Shown here: positions 26,766 to 36,876 of the stretch, in pieces
Layout of the letters: each line of letters begins with the position of its first letter
How positions within the stretch are numbered: the first letter of the stretch is position 1
DNA from: Paraperlucidibaca baekdonensis
GTDB taxonomy: Bacteria; Pseudomonadota; Gammaproteobacteria; Pseudomonadales; Moraxellaceae
Length of the DNA stretch: 64,000 nt
Reading direction: 5' to 3'
Assembly: GCF_003387535.1 (NCBI RefSeq)
Contig: NZ_QUNR01000003.1
Location: forward strand, 124,001-188,000
Program-made: the position numbers and the translations under genes
The notes under the pieces: model-generated
Seen by the model: only the letters and a program-made list of their open reading frames with translations
The model's database searches: none
What the model was told of the DNA's origin: nothing

Positions 26766-27995
26766 ATGGCGTTGATTGTACAGAAATACGGTGGCACATC
26801 GGTGGGTACCCCCGAGCGCATTCAAGCCGTGGCTGAGCGTGTGAAGCGCTGGCATGACCAAGGCGACCAGATTGTTGTGGTGGTATCGGCCATGAGTGGC
26901 GAGACCAACCGCTTGATAGGCCTCGCGAAAGCTATTAGTGAAGAGCCTGCGGCGCGCGAGATGGACGTGATGCTGTCGACCGGTGAGCAAGTTACTATTG
27001 CGCTGCTGTCGATGGCGCTCATGGAACTTGGTGTTGATGCGCGCTCGTATACCGGCCCGCAGGTGGCTATCCGCACCGATAGCTCACACATGAAGGCGCG
27101 CATTGAGTCGATTGATGATGCGCGCATTCGTGCCGACCTCGACGCCAATCGCGTGGTCGTGGTGGCTGGTTTCCAAGGCGCAGATGCGCTTGGCAACATT
27201 ACCACTTTGGGCCGCGGCGGCTCAGACACCACCGGCGTGGCGCTAGCTGCCGCTTTGGGCGCTGCCGAGTGTCAAATTTATACCGATGTCGACGGTGTCT
27301 ACACCACTGACCCGCGCGTGGTGCCGCAAGCGCGTCGCCTCACAACCATCACCTTTGAGGAAATGTTGGAGATGGCCTCGCAAGGCTCGAAAGTCTTGCA
27401 AATTCGTTCGGTAGAGTTTGCCGGCAAATACAATGTGCCTCTTCGTGTGTTGTCGAGCTTTGGCGAAGGCGAGGGTACTTTAATCACTGTTGATCATGCA
27501 GAGGACGATATGGAAAAGCCCGTTATTTCCGGGATTGCCTTTAACCGCGATGAGGCCAAACTGACCGTGCGCGGCGTGCCCGATACTCCAGGCATTGCTT
27601 CGCGCATCCTAAGCCCCATTGGTGAGGCCAATATTGAAGTCGATATGATTGTTCAAAACGTCTCGGCGGATAGCACGACTGACTTTACCTTCACCGTGGC
27701 GCGTGGCGACATGAAAAAGGCCATTGGCGTGCTAGAAAAAGTCGCCAAAGACGTGTCGGCACGTGAAATTGTCGCCGACAGCGACATTGCCAAAGTGTCG
27801 ATGGTGGGCGTCGGCATGCGCTCACATGCCGGTGTGGCGAGCAAAATGTTTGAGGTGTTGGCGAAAGAAAACATCAATATTCAAATGATTTCGACGTCAG
27901 AAATTAAAATTGCGGTAGTTATTGCTGAAAAATATTTAGAGCTGGCTGTCCGGTCGTTGCATTCGGCCTTTGATTTAGACGCGCCGGCATCATAA
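26766..27995 (+). CDS. lysC: Aspartate kinase
   Basis: LysC phosphorylates aspartate, the first step to Lys, Thr and Met. The 409-residue protein opens with KYGGTSVG at 8-15, has GRGGSDTTGVALAAAL near 150 and TDVDGVYTTDPR near 178, and ends in two ACT domains for feedback control. The length is that of the lysine/threonine-sensitive alpha-beta class. An in-frame ATG at 27510 (residue 249) has GAGG five bases before it and could start a separate beta subunit of about 161 residues made of the ACT domains, as known for this class. No lysine riboswitch fits in the 65-nt gap upstream. Confidence 0.95.
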   Translation: MALIVQKYGGTSVGTPERIQAVAERVKRWHDQGDQIVVVVSAMSGETNRLIGLAKAISEEPAAREMDVMLSTGEQVTIALLSMALMELGVDARSYTGPQVAIRTDSSHMKARIESIDDARIRADLDANRVVVVAGFQGADALGNITTLGRGGSDTTGVALAAALGAAECQIYTDVDGVYTTDPRVVPQARRLTTITFEEMLEMASQGSKVLQIRSVEFAGKYNVPLRVLSSFGEGEGTLITVDHAEDDMEKPVISGIAFNRDEAKLTVRGVPDTPGIASRILSPIGEANIEVDMIVQNVSADSTTDFTFTVARGDMKKAIGVLEKVAKDVSAREIVADSDIAKVSMVGVGMRSHAGVASKMFEVLAKENINIQMISTSEIKIAVVIAEKYLELAVRSLHSAFDLDAPAS

Positions 27996-28139
27996 GCTGC
28001 GTTTCTGAAAATCGGTATGCGAGTTGTGTCACTGGGCGAAGGAGTGTCCCCAAGGTGTCATTATTGAGGCGTTACTCCTCGCGACCAAATACTAATGATC
28101 TTTGCCTTTGCGTCAGGTCAACATTTTGGAGTGGTGAAC

Positions 28140-28337
28140 ATGTTAATTTTAACCAGACGGGTGGGTGAAACCCTCATGGTCGGTGACGAGGTCACCGTAA
28201 CCGTGCTCGGTGTTAAGGGCAATCAAGTTCGTATCGGTGTCAATGCGCCGAAGCATATTGCCGTGCATCGCGAAGAGATTTATCAACGCATTCAGCAAGA
28301 AAGACCAGCCGATGATGCCGAGAGCAGCACCGACTAG
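28140..28337 (+). CDS. csrA: Carbon storage regulator CsrA/RsmA
   Basis: CsrA is an RNA-binding dimer that represses or activates translation by binding GGA motifs in mRNA leaders. The start is at the ATG at 28140 ([16 protein letters not shown]), preceded by TTTGGAG; this gives 65 residues, the family length. Conserved features are Leu4 and Arg6 in the first strand, [13 protein letters not shown] in the middle, and HREEIY with the RNA-contacting Arg44. The C-terminal tail is acidic. Its own ribosome binding site contains GGA, so autoregulation is plausible. A likely antagonist RNA is encoded at 13625. Confidence 0.97.
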   Translation: MLILTRRVGETLMVGDEVTVTVLGVKGNQVRIGVNAPKHIAVHREEIYQRIQQERPADDAESSTD

Positions 28338-28350
28338 GTCGTTAAGCGAG

Positions 28351-29256
28351 TTATCGGCGGGATGCGTTGCTGAGTATCTCGCTAATTTTTTGGTCTTTTT
28401 CGGACCAAAGCGCCGCAATCCATTGGTGATAGCGGCTTCTGAAGGCTGAGTCCGACTCATAATCCCCCGCGAAAAACTCGCTGGGGATAGTGATTTCACG
28501 CACATCAACGACGACGCGCCGCACATCCCCGCAAAGAAACTCCCAAAATCCCACCGAGCCATCGGGATAAACAATCGTAATATCGAGCAGGGCATTGAGT
28601 CGCTCGCCAAATGCGGTTGTGGCAAAGGCGAAGCCACCCGACTTAGGTTTGAGCAGGTGCTGATACGGCGAGTTTTGGCTGGCTTGTTTCTCAGGCGTTA
28701 GGCGTGTGCCTTCCAAAAAGTTCAATACCATTACTGGTAAGTCTTTGAACTTCTCGCAGGCTTTACGTGTGGTCTCCATGTCTTTGCCTTTGAGCGATGG
28801 GTTCTTCAACACTTGAGCTCGTGTAAAGCGCTTCATAAATGGGTAGTCCAAGCCCCACCACGCCAGGCCCAGCAGCGGCACCCAAATTAACTCCTGCTTC
28901 AAAAAGAACTTAAAAAATGGCGCTTTGTAGCCAAATGCGCGCATCAGGACAAAAATATCATTCCATGATTGATGGTTCGCGCAGGCTAAGTACTGGCCGC
29001 GCCGGTTGAGATTGGCCGGCAAGCGAATATCCCAGTCAATACGCATTAGGTGGTTGGCATAAAAGCTATTGCATGCCGCCCACGATTGCGCCAATAAAGA
29101 CATCAGGTCTGACAGCGCATGACGCACGGGCTTAATGGGTAGCAGGAGCTTGAGAATGACCAACGCATACAGCGGTAATACCCAAAAAATCGTATTTGCA
29201 AGCAACAAAATGGCCATCAATAGACCGTGGAGCGGCCGCGGTAAGAAAGAAATCAT
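28351..29256 (-). CDS. Lysophospholipid acyltransferase, YihG/PlsC family
   Basis: A membrane acyltransferase of 301 residues. Two N-terminal hydrophobic segments (about 8-30 and 33-45) anchor it. The catalytic motif NHQSWND (HX4D) is near 95, with a block around KQELIWVPLLGLAWW near 122, and the phosphate-binding FLEGTR near 180. This order is that of 1-acyl-glycerol-3-phosphate acyltransferases, and the long form with extended C-terminus is like YihG. It is convergent with csrA, with a gap of only 13 bp. Confidence 0.87.
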   Translation of the reverse strand: MISFLPRPLHGLLMAILLLANTIFWVLPLYALVILKLLLPIKPVRHALSDLMSLLAQSWAACNSFYANHLMRIDWDIRLPANLNRRGQYLACANHQSWNDIFVLMRAFGYKAPFFKFFLKQELIWVPLLGLAWWGLDYPFMKRFTRAQVLKNPSLKGKDMETTRKACEKFKDLPVMVLNFLEGTRLTPEKQASQNSPYQHLLKPKSGGFAFATTAFGERLNALLDITIVYPDGSVGFWEFLCGDVRRVVVDVREITIPSEFFAGDYESDSAFRSRYHQWIAALWSEKDQKISEILSNASRR

Positions 29257-29454
29257 AAACGTACTCAGTCCATATTGAGCGTAAAGTGTGACAGCCTCTG
29301 GGCGCTTGGCAAGTATTATGCGTTGACAGCTGCGTCTCGATACATGTTTACCCTGCCGTTGCGACTAAAGTCATGCTAGTTTGCGTATCGGCAAAATGAG
29401 CCCGCGCGCTCACGTCTGCTCCAATCAAGTATTCGCTATTAAAGAGAGTCGTTC

Positions 29455-30972
29455 ATGACCCAGTCATTTTCGCAGGCGCTGATGCGCAATTTCCTTGGTC
29501 ATTCACCGCTATGGTTTAAATGGACAATTTTGGCATTCCTCGCCATAAACCCCGTGCTGATGTGGCTGCTGGGTAGCTACATCACTGGCTGGATCATTGT
29601 CGGTGAGTTTATTTTTACCTTGGCCATGGCCTTGAAATGCTATCCCTTGCAGCCGGGTGGGTTGTTGGCCATCGAGTCGGTACTGATTGGCATGACCAGC
29701 CCCGAGACGGTCTACACCGAGGTCTCGCATAACCTACCGGTATTACTGCTGCTGATGTTTATGGTGGCCGGTATTTATTTTATGCGTGATGTCTTGTTGG
29801 TGATGTTTACGCGCTTACTAGTGACCGTGCGCTCGAAAGTGCTGCTATCGCTGCTATTTAGTTTGGTGGCGGCGATTTTGTCGGCGTTTTTAGACGCGCT
29901 CACGGTAACGGCGGTCATCATCAGTGTGGCGGTGGGCTTTTACGGTGTCTATCACCGTGTGGCATCGGGCAAAACGGTGCATCACGACAATGAGCACCAT
30001 GACGCTAGCGATGATGGCAATGTTGAGCTGCATCGCAGCGATTTAGAGCGCTTTCGCGGCTTTCTACGCAGCTTGTTAATGCATGCCGCCGTGGGCACCG
30101 CGCTCGGTGGTGTCTGCACCTTAGTCGGTGAGCCGCAAAACCTTCTGATTGCAAAAGTGGTGGGTTGGGACTTTGTGGGCTTCTTTATGGCGATGGCACC
30201 GATCAGCTTGCCGGTGCTTGTTGCTGGCCTGATGACCTGTGTGCTGCTGGAGAAAACACGTTGGTTTGGTTATGGCGAAAGGCTGCCAAGCGCCGTGCGT
30301 ATTGTGCTGACTGACTTTGCCCAACGCGAGCAAGAACGACGCACCATGCAGCAGCAGGCAGCGCTCATTGTGCAATCAGTTGCGGCGATTATTTTGGTTC
30401 TGGGCCTGGCATTTCACGTTGCTGAGGTGGGTCTGATTGGACTGCTGATTATTATTCTGACGACCTCGCTCAATGGTGTCACCGAAGAGCATCAAATCGG
30501 TAAGGCCTTTGAAGAAGCGCTGCCATTTACGTCATTGCTGGTGGTGTTTTTTGCCATTGTTGGGGTGATCCATGATCAGCATTTATTTACGCCGATCATC
30601 AATGCGGTGCTGGCCATGCCGTTGGATATTCAGCCCACCATGTTTTTCATCGCCAATGGTGTGCTTTCGGCAATCAGCGACAACGTCTTTGTGGCCACGG
30701 TCTATATCAGCGAGGTGAAAGCAGCGTTTGATAGCGGCAGTATCTCGCGTGAGCATTTTGAGCACTTAGCCATTGCCATTAATACCGGTACCAACTTGCC
30801 CAGCGTGGCCACACCCAATGGTCAAGCAGCATTTTTGTTTTTGTTGACCTCGGCGATCGCGCCCTTGGTGCGTTTGTCTTACGGCCGCATGGTGATTATG
30901 GCGCTGCCATATACCATCGTCATGAGTGCTGTTGGGTTGCTGGCCATGATGGCGTTTACCGGTAGCGTATAA
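29455..30972 (+). CDS. nhaB: Na+/H+ antiporter NhaB
   Basis: NhaB exports Na+ (and Li+) in exchange for protons in the inner membrane. The 505-residue, strongly hydrophobic protein has about twelve predicted helices. NhaB-like blocks include [11 protein letters not shown] at the start, [16 protein letters not shown] near 64, [14 protein letters not shown] near 145, [17 protein letters not shown] near 220, and [18 protein letters not shown] near 400. A His/Asp-rich cytoplasmic loop ([13 protein letters not shown]) lies near 175. It is followed after 3 bp by the FemAB-like gene. Confidence 0.95.
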   Translation: MTQSFSQALMRNFLGHSPLWFKWTILAFLAINPVLMWLLGSYITGWIIVGEFIFTLAMALKCYPLQPGGLLAIESVLIGMTSPETVYTEVSHNLPVLLLLMFMVAGIYFMRDVLLVMFTRLLVTVRSKVLLSLLFSLVAAILSAFLDALTVTAVIISVAVGFYGVYHRVASGKTVHHDNEHHDASDDGNVELHRSDLERFRGFLRSLLMHAAVGTALGGVCTLVGEPQNLLIAKVVGWDFVGFFMAMAPISLPVLVAGLMTCVLLEKTRWFGYGERLPSAVRIVLTDFAQREQERRTMQQQAALIVQSVAAIILVLGLAFHVAEVGLIGLLIIILTTSLNGVTEEHQIGKAFEEALPFTSLLVVFFAIVGVIHDQHLFTPIINAVLAMPLDIQPTMFFIANGVLSAISDNVFVATVYISEVKAAFDSGSISREHFEHLAIAINTGTNLPSVATPNGQAAFLFLLTSAIAPLVRLSYGRMVIMALPYTIVMSAVGLLAMMAFTGSV

Positions 30973-30975
30973 AGC

Positions 30976-32112
30976 ATGGCGGTGCGCAGCAGTTTAGCCA
31001 GCATCAACGAAGTCACGGCCGACGAATGGGATGCGCTGTTTGCGGAGAGCCAGCCATTTTTAACGCATGCGTTTTTAAGCAGTCTCGAAGATAGCGGCTC
31101 AGTGAGCGCTGCCACTGGCTGGCAGCCGGCGCATCAGGTGTTGCGCGCTGATGATGGCGGTTTGCTGGCCGCTGCGCCGAGCTATATCAAAAGTCATTCG
31201 TGTGGTGAGTACGTCTTTGATTCGGGATGGGCCGATGCGTGCTACCGCGCGGGCATTGCCTATTATCCGAAATTGCTCACCGGCATCCCCTTTTCGCCGG
31301 TGACCGGCGCGCGCTTTGGCGGGGCTGTGGCTGATCAGCAAGCCTTGCAGGTCGCCGTGAGTGAGTGGTTAGGTGCCGAGCCATTATCGAGCTGGCACAT
31401 CAACTTCACATCGACAGAGCAGTCACCTTGGTTGGCGCAAGCGCCGACGTTATTAGCGCGCGAGGGCGTGCAGTTTCATTGGCACAATCCGGGCTGGCGT
31501 GATCTGCAAGACTACCTTGATGCCTTGCGCGCATCGAAGCGTAAGAAGTTCCGCCGCGAAATGGAGGTGGTGCAGCGCGCGGGCATTGGCTATGACTGCT
31601 TAGCGGGCCATGAGCTCAGCGAGGCGCAATGGGATTTTGTCTACACCTGCTACAGCAATACTTATCATGAGCGCGGCCAGCTGCCGTACTTAACGCGGGC
31701 ATTTTTCAGTCTGCTGGCTGAGCGCTTGCCTCATGCTATTCGCGTGTTGATTGCCTCGCGCGGCCATACGCCGGTAGCCATGGCATTTTACTTGGTTGAC
31801 GCCGAGCGTCTCTTTGGGCGGTATTGGGGTGCGGTTGAGCGCATCGACTCGTTGCATTTCGACGCCTGCTTTTATCAAGGCATGCAGCTTGCGATGCGTG
31901 AGGGCGTGATGCATTTCGATGCCGGTGCGCAGGGTGAGCACAAGCTCTTGCGAGGCTTTCGGCCAGTCATCACGCATTCCTGGCATCAGCTCAAGCACCC
32001 AGGGCTGCGCCAAGCTGTGGCTGATTTTGTGGGCAATGAAGCGCACCAGGTTCGCGCCTATGCACACGATGCCGAGGCGCATTTACCCTATCGCCAAGAT
32101 AGCGAGGCTTAG
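30976..32112 (+). CDS. FemAB-like N-acyltransferase (PF04339/COG3146)
   Basis: A 378-residue GNAT-fold protein of the group sometimes called peptidoglycan biosynthesis protein. It shows the FLSSLEDSGS start, PSYIKSHSCGEYVFD near 70, the conserved HWHNPGW and SKRKKFRREM basic run near 172-190, and FDAGAQGEHKLLRGFRP near 315. The true substrate of the family is not known. It begins three bases after nhaB, so it is co-transcribed. Its stop overlaps the stop of the convergent universal stress gene by 4 bp. Confidence 0.83.
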   Translation: MAVRSSLASINEVTADEWDALFAESQPFLTHAFLSSLEDSGSVSAATGWQPAHQVLRADDGGLLAAAPSYIKSHSCGEYVFDSGWADACYRAGIAYYPKLLTGIPFSPVTGARFGGAVADQQALQVAVSEWLGAEPLSSWHINFTSTEQSPWLAQAPTLLAREGVQFHWHNPGWRDLQDYLDALRASKRKKFRREMEVVQRAGIGYDCLAGHELSEAQWDFVYTCYSNTYHERGQLPYLTRAFFSLLAERLPHAIRVLIASRGHTPVAMAFYLVDAERLFGRYWGAVERIDSLHFDACFYQGMQLAMREGVMHFDAGAQGEHKLLRGFRPVITHSWHQLKHPGLRQAVADFVGNEAHQVRAYAHDAEAHLPYRQDSEA

Positions 32113-32963
32113 CGCAGCAGTAGCAGCGGGCTTTGGCAGTGGCGAAGCAGCGCGGTGGTGGTGCTGCCAACAAAAAACTGCCGCAGCCGCGAATGACCAT
32201 AGGCACCCATCACCACCGCGTCGAGGCCATGATCCGCTTGATAGGCCAAGATGCCGCGGCTGACATCCCCTGGGCGAATCGCCACGCTGGTATCGATGCC
32301 TGCTTTCAATAGCTGGGTTTGTGCCCATTGCAGCTGAGCCTGCGCGTCTAGGGTGTCGGCGCCGATCATCAGCAAATGCACGGGGAGGCCGGCAAACAGT
32401 GGGTTATGCATGAGAAATTGCACGGCTTGGCGACTGCTGGCACTGCCGTCGTAGGCGAGTAACACGCCAGTTTTTGGCGGCGCGAAGTCATCGGGAGCAA
32501 TGAGAATGGGGCGATGCAGCGCGCGAATGACATTTTCCACATGGCTGCCAATGTGGCGATGCTGATGCGCGCTAAGGTCGCCATGACGGCCCATAATCAG
32601 CAGCGACATGGTCTCGCTGAGCTCGAGTATGCATTCGAGGAGGTCGCCGTGGCGCTGGCGCGCGGTGGCATTGATGCCGCGCGCTTGTAGCCGCGTTTTG
32701 GCATCGGCGAGCAATGCTTCACCTTGCTCAAGCGCGAGCTTGCTGCGCTGTTCATCGAGTTCGGCTAGCGCCACCAGCAAGTGCTCGCGGCTCCCAAGAC
32801 CAATGCTGCCGCTGAAATCGCTGACCACCGGGTAGTGCGTATGATCAAGCACGTGCAGCAGCGTCACGGCCGGCTCTGGCTGACTTGCCACTGCCCAGGC
32901 GGCGGCATCACAGACCGCGGCGGTGGCCGGCGAGCCATCAATACAGGCAATAAACTCGGGCAT
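32109..32963 (-). CDS. Universal stress protein, two Usp domains
   Basis: The protein has 284 residues from the ATG at 32963 (AGGAG six bases upstream); the adjacent ATG at 32966 is an alternative. It has two tandem UspA-like domains. The first opens FIACIDGSPATAAV and has GRHGDLSAHQHRHIGS. The second opens GVLLAYDGSASSRQAV and ends VVMGAYGHSRLRQFFVGSTT with the G-X2-G-X9-G(S/T) nucleotide-binding loop. It probably binds ATP. It follows the SulP transporter in the same direction and may adjust its activity or share its stress control. Confidence 0.88.
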   Translation of the reverse strand: MPEFIACIDGSPATAAVCDAAAWAVASQPEPAVTLLHVLDHTHYPVVSDFSGSIGLGSREHLLVALAELDEQRSKLALEQGEALLADAKTRLQARGINATARQRHGDLLECILELSETMSLLIMGRHGDLSAHQHRHIGSHVENVIRALHRPILIAPDDFAPPKTGVLLAYDGSASSRQAVQFLMHNPLFAGLPVHLLMIGADTLDAQAQLQWAQTQLLKAGIDTSVAIRPGDVSRGILAYQADHGLDAVVMGAYGHSRLRQFFVGSTTTALLRHCQSPLLLLR

Positions 32964-33007
32964 CATACACTCCTGCGCGATTGAATTTCGGCTCGCAATC
33001 GCGGCCA

Positions 33008-34495
33008 TTAATGCGCCTTAAATGGGTCAGCCGCCTCCGGTTTATCGTGCAAACCAAAGCGGTCGACAATAGTGGCGCTGGCCTCATTAAGGCCTAAAAC
33101 ATCCACCGTAGTCCCATCGCGGCGTAGCTTCAAGACCACTTTGTCGAGTGCGGCCACTGACGTGACATCCCAAAAATGCGCGCGCGTGAGGTCGATCACC
33201 ACGTGACTGATGGCTTCTTTAAAGTCGAAGGCGGCAATAAAGCGATCGGCTGAAGGAAAAAATACTTGGCCGGTGACGCGATACGTGCGGGTTTTGCCAT
33301 CGTCGCTGAGAAGCGACTCGATATACAAAAACTGTGCGATTTTATGCGCAAAAAATAGCGCCGCCAGTAGTACCCCGACCAACACGCCATAGGCAAGGTT
33401 GTGGGTGGCAACCACTACCGCCACGGTGCTGACCATGACGATATTGGTCGACAGTGGGTTTTTCTTCATGCTGCGCAATGAGTCCCAGCTGAACGTACCA
33501 ATCGAGACCATAATCATCACCGCGACCAAGGCGGCCATGGGGATGCGCGAGACCCATTCGCTAAGAAACACCACCATTAACAGCAGCACAAAGCCGGCAG
33601 TGAACGTCGATAGGCGCGTGCGGCCACCCGATTTCACATTGATGACGGACTGGCCAATCATGGCGCAGCCGGCCATGCCGCCAAACATGCCGGCGGCTAA
33701 ATTCGCCACGCCCTGGCCTTTGCATTCGCGATTTTTATCACTCGGGGTGTCGGTGAGGTCATCCACAATGGTCGCGGTCATCATCGATTCGAGTAGGCCA
33801 ACCACGGCCAGAGCCGCCGAGTAGGGCAGGATGATCCAGAAGGTCTCGAGGTTTAGCGGAACCTCGGGCCAGAGGAAAATCGGCAGGGTATCGGGCAGCT
33901 CACCCATGTCACCCACGGTGCGGATATCGATGCCCAGCGCCAGTGCCACGCCGGTGAGCGTGAGAATGCAGACCAGCGGTGAGGGAATCACGCGGCCAAT
34001 TTTTGGCACATAGGGAAATAGGTAAATAATGCCCAAGCCCGCGGCAGTCATGGCATAGACCGGCCAACGCACATCGGTGAGTTCTGGCAGCTGCGCCATG
34101 AAAATCAAAATCGCTAGCGCATTCACAAAGCCGGTAACCACCGAGCGCGAAACAAAGCGCATCAGGCTGCCGAGTTGCAGATAGCCCGCAATAATTTGCA
34201 GCACGCCGCAGAGCAGCGTGGCGGCGAGCAAGTATTGCAAGCCATGCGTTTTAACCAGCGTCACCATGAGTAGGGCCATGGCGCCGGTGGCGGCGCTGAT
34301 CATGCCTGGGCGACCGCCAACAAAGGAGATGACCACGGCAATACAAAATGAGGCGTAAAGCCCAACTTTCGGGTCCACGCCGGCGATCAAGGAAAAGGCA
34401 ATGGCTTCGGGAATCAAGGCGAGTGCGACCACGAGGCCAGCGAGAAAATCAGCGCGCGGGTTAGACAGCCATTGCTGCTTGAGGGTTTGGGTCAT
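33008..34495 (-). CDS. SulP-family anion transporter with STAS domain
   Basis: An inner-membrane transporter for sulfate or bicarbonate. From the ATG at 34495 (AGGA seven bases before) it has 495 residues. The membrane part starts near residue 13 with [24 protein letters not shown], the SulP signature, and has about 10-12 helices. The STAS domain is at the C-terminus ([13 protein letters not shown] to about 480). The [17 protein letters not shown] segment near 280 is conserved. It resembles the shorter BicA-like group, so Na+-dependent bicarbonate uptake is possible, but the substrate cannot be read from sequence. Confidence 0.88.
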   Translation of the reverse strand: MTQTLKQQWLSNPRADFLAGLVVALALIPEAIAFSLIAGVDPKVGLYASFCIAVVISFVGGRPGMISAATGAMALLMVTLVKTHGLQYLLAATLLCGVLQIIAGYLQLGSLMRFVSRSVVTGFVNALAILIFMAQLPELTDVRWPVYAMTAAGLGIIYLFPYVPKIGRVIPSPLVCILTLTGVALALGIDIRTVGDMGELPDTLPIFLWPEVPLNLETFWIILPYSAALAVVGLLESMMTATIVDDLTDTPSDKNRECKGQGVANLAAGMFGGMAGCAMIGQSVINVKSGGRTRLSTFTAGFVLLLMVVFLSEWVSRIPMAALVAVMIMVSIGTFSWDSLRSMKKNPLSTNIVMVSTVAVVVATHNLAYGVLVGVLLAALFFAHKIAQFLYIESLLSDDGKTRTYRVTGQVFFPSADRFIAAFDFKEAISHVVIDLTRAHFWDVTSVAALDKVVLKLRRDGTTVDVLGLNEASATIVDRFGLHDKPEAADPFKAH

Positions 34496-34580
34496 GGAGC
34501 ATCCTACACAGGGGCGTCGGTTCAGCGGGGCGCGTAGGATACCGGATTCTGAATCGGTTGACATTTTACGGTGAATTTAA

Positions 34581-34605
34581 GCAAATAAGAATTGATCGCA
34601 TTAGC
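34581..34605. promoter_or_regulatory. Fur box upstream of the TonB receptor
   Basis: A 25-bp imperfect palindrome starts GCAAATAAGAAT and ends GCATTAGC. It matches the extended Fur site (GCAAATGAGAAT-N-ATTCTCATTTGC) at about 19 positions. It lies 43 bp before the receptor ATG, so iron repression is likely. Confidence 0.62.
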
Positions 34606-34647
34606 ATTTCGTGTAAGATTCTCGCCATCTACTGAGGAGTGCTTTGT

Positions 34648-36735
34648 ATGTTTCTGAAATCACCGTTGGCTCAAGCAGTTGCCCTAGCGCTGTCGGCCTC
34701 ACCCGTATTGGCCGCTGAAGCCCCCAAAACTTTGCCTGCGGTATCAATTACTGCCGCCGCCGAGCTACCCACCGATGGCTATCAAGGCGTAGGCAGCAGC
34801 TCCTCGCTGAAAACCAATACGGCGCTGAAAGACACGCCGCAGTCGATTAGCGTGATTAGCCGCACTCAGCTTGATGACCAGTCGGCGCAAAGCCTGGCCG
34901 ATGCCGTGAAATACACACCGGGCGTAAGTTTTGCGCAAGGTGAAGGTAATCGTGATGCGGCAATTATTCGTGGCAACACCACGACTGGCGACTTTTATGT
35001 CGATGGCCTGCGCGATGACGTGCAATACTACCGCGACCTCTACAATATTGATCGCGTTGAAGTTTTGCGCGGCGCTAACGGCTTGGCATTTGGTCGCGGT
35101 GGCAATGGCGGTGTCATTAATCGGGTGCAAAAAGAAGCAGGCTGGTCGCCGGTGCGAGAACTGACTCTCTCAGGTGGCAGCTTTGGTCATGCGCGCGGTG
35201 CATTAGATATTGGTGGCGGCTTGAGCGAGCGCGTTGCGGGCCGTGTCAATGTGGTCACGGAGCAGTCCGACAGCTTCCGCGATGGTGTCGATTTACGCCG
35301 CAATGGCCTCAGCCCAACGTTGACCATCCAAGCCACGGATGCCACAAAAATCGTGCTCGGCGCTGAGTATTTCAACGATAAGCGTGTTACCGATCGCGGC
35401 ATTCCCTCGCAAAATGGCAAGCCATTTGCCACCGATGAGTCCACGTTTTTCGGTAATGCCGCGCAAAGCCCGACTGAGACTACGGTGACGGCTTTAAATG
35501 CCAGCATTGAACACCGTTTTGATAACGGCGTGGTGGTGAGCAACAAGACCCGATTTGCCGATTACGATAAGTATTATCAGAATGTTTACGCCAATAGTGC
35601 TGTGACTGCTGGCAACTTAAATCTGGCCGCTTACCGTGAAGATACGCAGCGCCAAAACCTGTTTAACCAAACCGATGCGATTTTTAATTTCACGACTGGA
35701 AAGGTTAAGCATCAGCTAGTCACTGGCATAGAGTTAGCGCGTCAGGACTCTGAAAACTTCCGCATCAATGGTGTATTTCCAGCTAACGCCAATACCACAA
35801 GCATCTCGGTATCGGCAGCAAATCCTATTGCCACAGCCGATTTCTCAGGTCCCCGTGCTCGCGATCGCGACACCGTCGTCAGCACCGTCTCGATTTATGC
35901 GCAAGATCAAATCGCGATCAATGAGCAGTGGGACGTGATTGTGGGTGTACGTCGTGACCGCTTTAAAACTGACTTCGATGACGTGCGCAACAACTTCCAA
36001 GCCACGGTCACCGACACCGAGTTATCGCCTCGCGCGGCGCTGATTTATAAACCACGCCAAGACGTGTCGCTCTATGCCAGTTACAGCCAAGCATTTCAGC
36101 CACAAGCAGGTGATCAGCTCACCGGCCTCGATGCGCGAACCAGCAATTTCGTGCCCGAAGAAAGTGTCAACCACGAGCTCGGCGCTAAATGGGACGTTAA
36201 TGAGCGCTTGAGTGTTAATGCAGCGCTGTATCGCACCGTGCGTGACAATATCGCGGCCACTGATCCTTTGGATAACCAACGTAGAATCCTCATCGATAAC
36301 ACGGTGGTCAAGGGCGTGGAGCTTGGCGTACAAGGGCGCATCACGTCGAAGTGGCAAGTGGTCGGTGGCTACGCTTACGCCGACAGTGCTATTAAAGAGG
36401 GGCAGCGCGGCATTGCCGCGGGTAATGAAACATCACAAACGCCACGTCACAGTTTTTCGCTGTGGAATCGCTATGACCTCAATGAGACATATGGTGCCGC
36501 TTTAGGCGTGGTGAGTCGCAGCGAGATGTTTGCTCTCGACAACAACAGTGTGGTGCTGCCGGGCTACGCGCGTGTCGATGCGGCATTTTATATGCAGGCA
36601 AGCAAAGACTTGCGATTGCAACTCAATGTGGAAAACCTCTTGAATAGCGACTATGTGTTGAGTGCTCACAACAACAACAACATCAGCCCAGGCTCGCCCA
36701 CCAATGCGCGCGTAACGGCGGTGTATTCGTTCTAA
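34648..36735 (+). CDS. TonB-dependent siderophore receptor, Fiu-like
   Basis: An outer-membrane receptor that imports ferric siderophore with energy from TonB. The ATG at 34648 follows GAGGAG; the protein has 695 residues with a signal peptide ending VLAAEA. The plug domain includes DTPQSISVISRTQLDDQ near 65, TPGVSFAQGEGN near 93, FYVDGLRDDVQYYRDLYNIDRVEVLRG near 115-142 and GGVINRV near 155. A 22-strand barrel follows, ending with the terminal Phe (VTAVYSF). The pattern is closest to catecholate receptors of the Fiu type. A Fur box and a strong terminator frame the gene. No siderophore synthesis genes are nearby, so it may take up foreign siderophores. Confidence 0.9.
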   Translation: MFLKSPLAQAVALALSASPVLAAEAPKTLPAVSITAAAELPTDGYQGVGSSSSLKTNTALKDTPQSISVISRTQLDDQSAQSLADAVKYTPGVSFAQGEGNRDAAIIRGNTTTGDFYVDGLRDDVQYYRDLYNIDRVEVLRGANGLAFGRGGNGGVINRVQKEAGWSPVRELTLSGGSFGHARGALDIGGGLSERVAGRVNVVTEQSDSFRDGVDLRRNGLSPTLTIQATDATKIVLGAEYFNDKRVTDRGIPSQNGKPFATDESTFFGNAAQSPTETTVTALNASIEHRFDNGVVVSNKTRFADYDKYYQNVYANSAVTAGNLNLAAYREDTQRQNLFNQTDAIFNFTTGKVKHQLVTGIELARQDSENFRINGVFPANANTTSISVSAANPIATADFSGPRARDRDTVVSTVSIYAQDQIAINEQWDVIVGVRRDRFKTDFDDVRNNFQATVTDTELSPRAALIYKPRQDVSLYASYSQAFQPQAGDQLTGLDARTSNFVPEESVNHELGAKWDVNERLSVNAALYRTVRDNIAATDPLDNQRRILIDNTVVKGVELGVQGRITSKWQVVGGYAYADSAIKEGQRGIAAGNETSQTPRHSFSLWNRYDLNETYGAALGVVSRSEMFALDNNSVVLPGYARVDAAFYMQASKDLRLQLNVENLLNSDYVLSAHNNNNISPGSPTNARVTAVYSF

Positions 36736-36752
36736 GCGTTGCAAACTAAAAA

Positions 36753-36777
36753 AGCCCTGATTCGTCAGGGCTTTTTT
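36753..36777 (+). terminator. Intrinsic terminator of the TonB receptor gene
   Basis: A stem AGCCCTGA / TCAGGGCT with a stable TTCG loop (36753-36772) has six A before it and a T-run after it. It begins 18 bp past the stop codon. Confidence 0.93.
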
Positions 36778-36876
36778 ATGAGAAAACCTCTCCGACTTAA
36801 GTCTAGTGCTGAATATTTCTGGTCGTGACTGATCAGTCGTATTATCGTGCCGCCTGAGTTTTTACGGAGACGCGCG

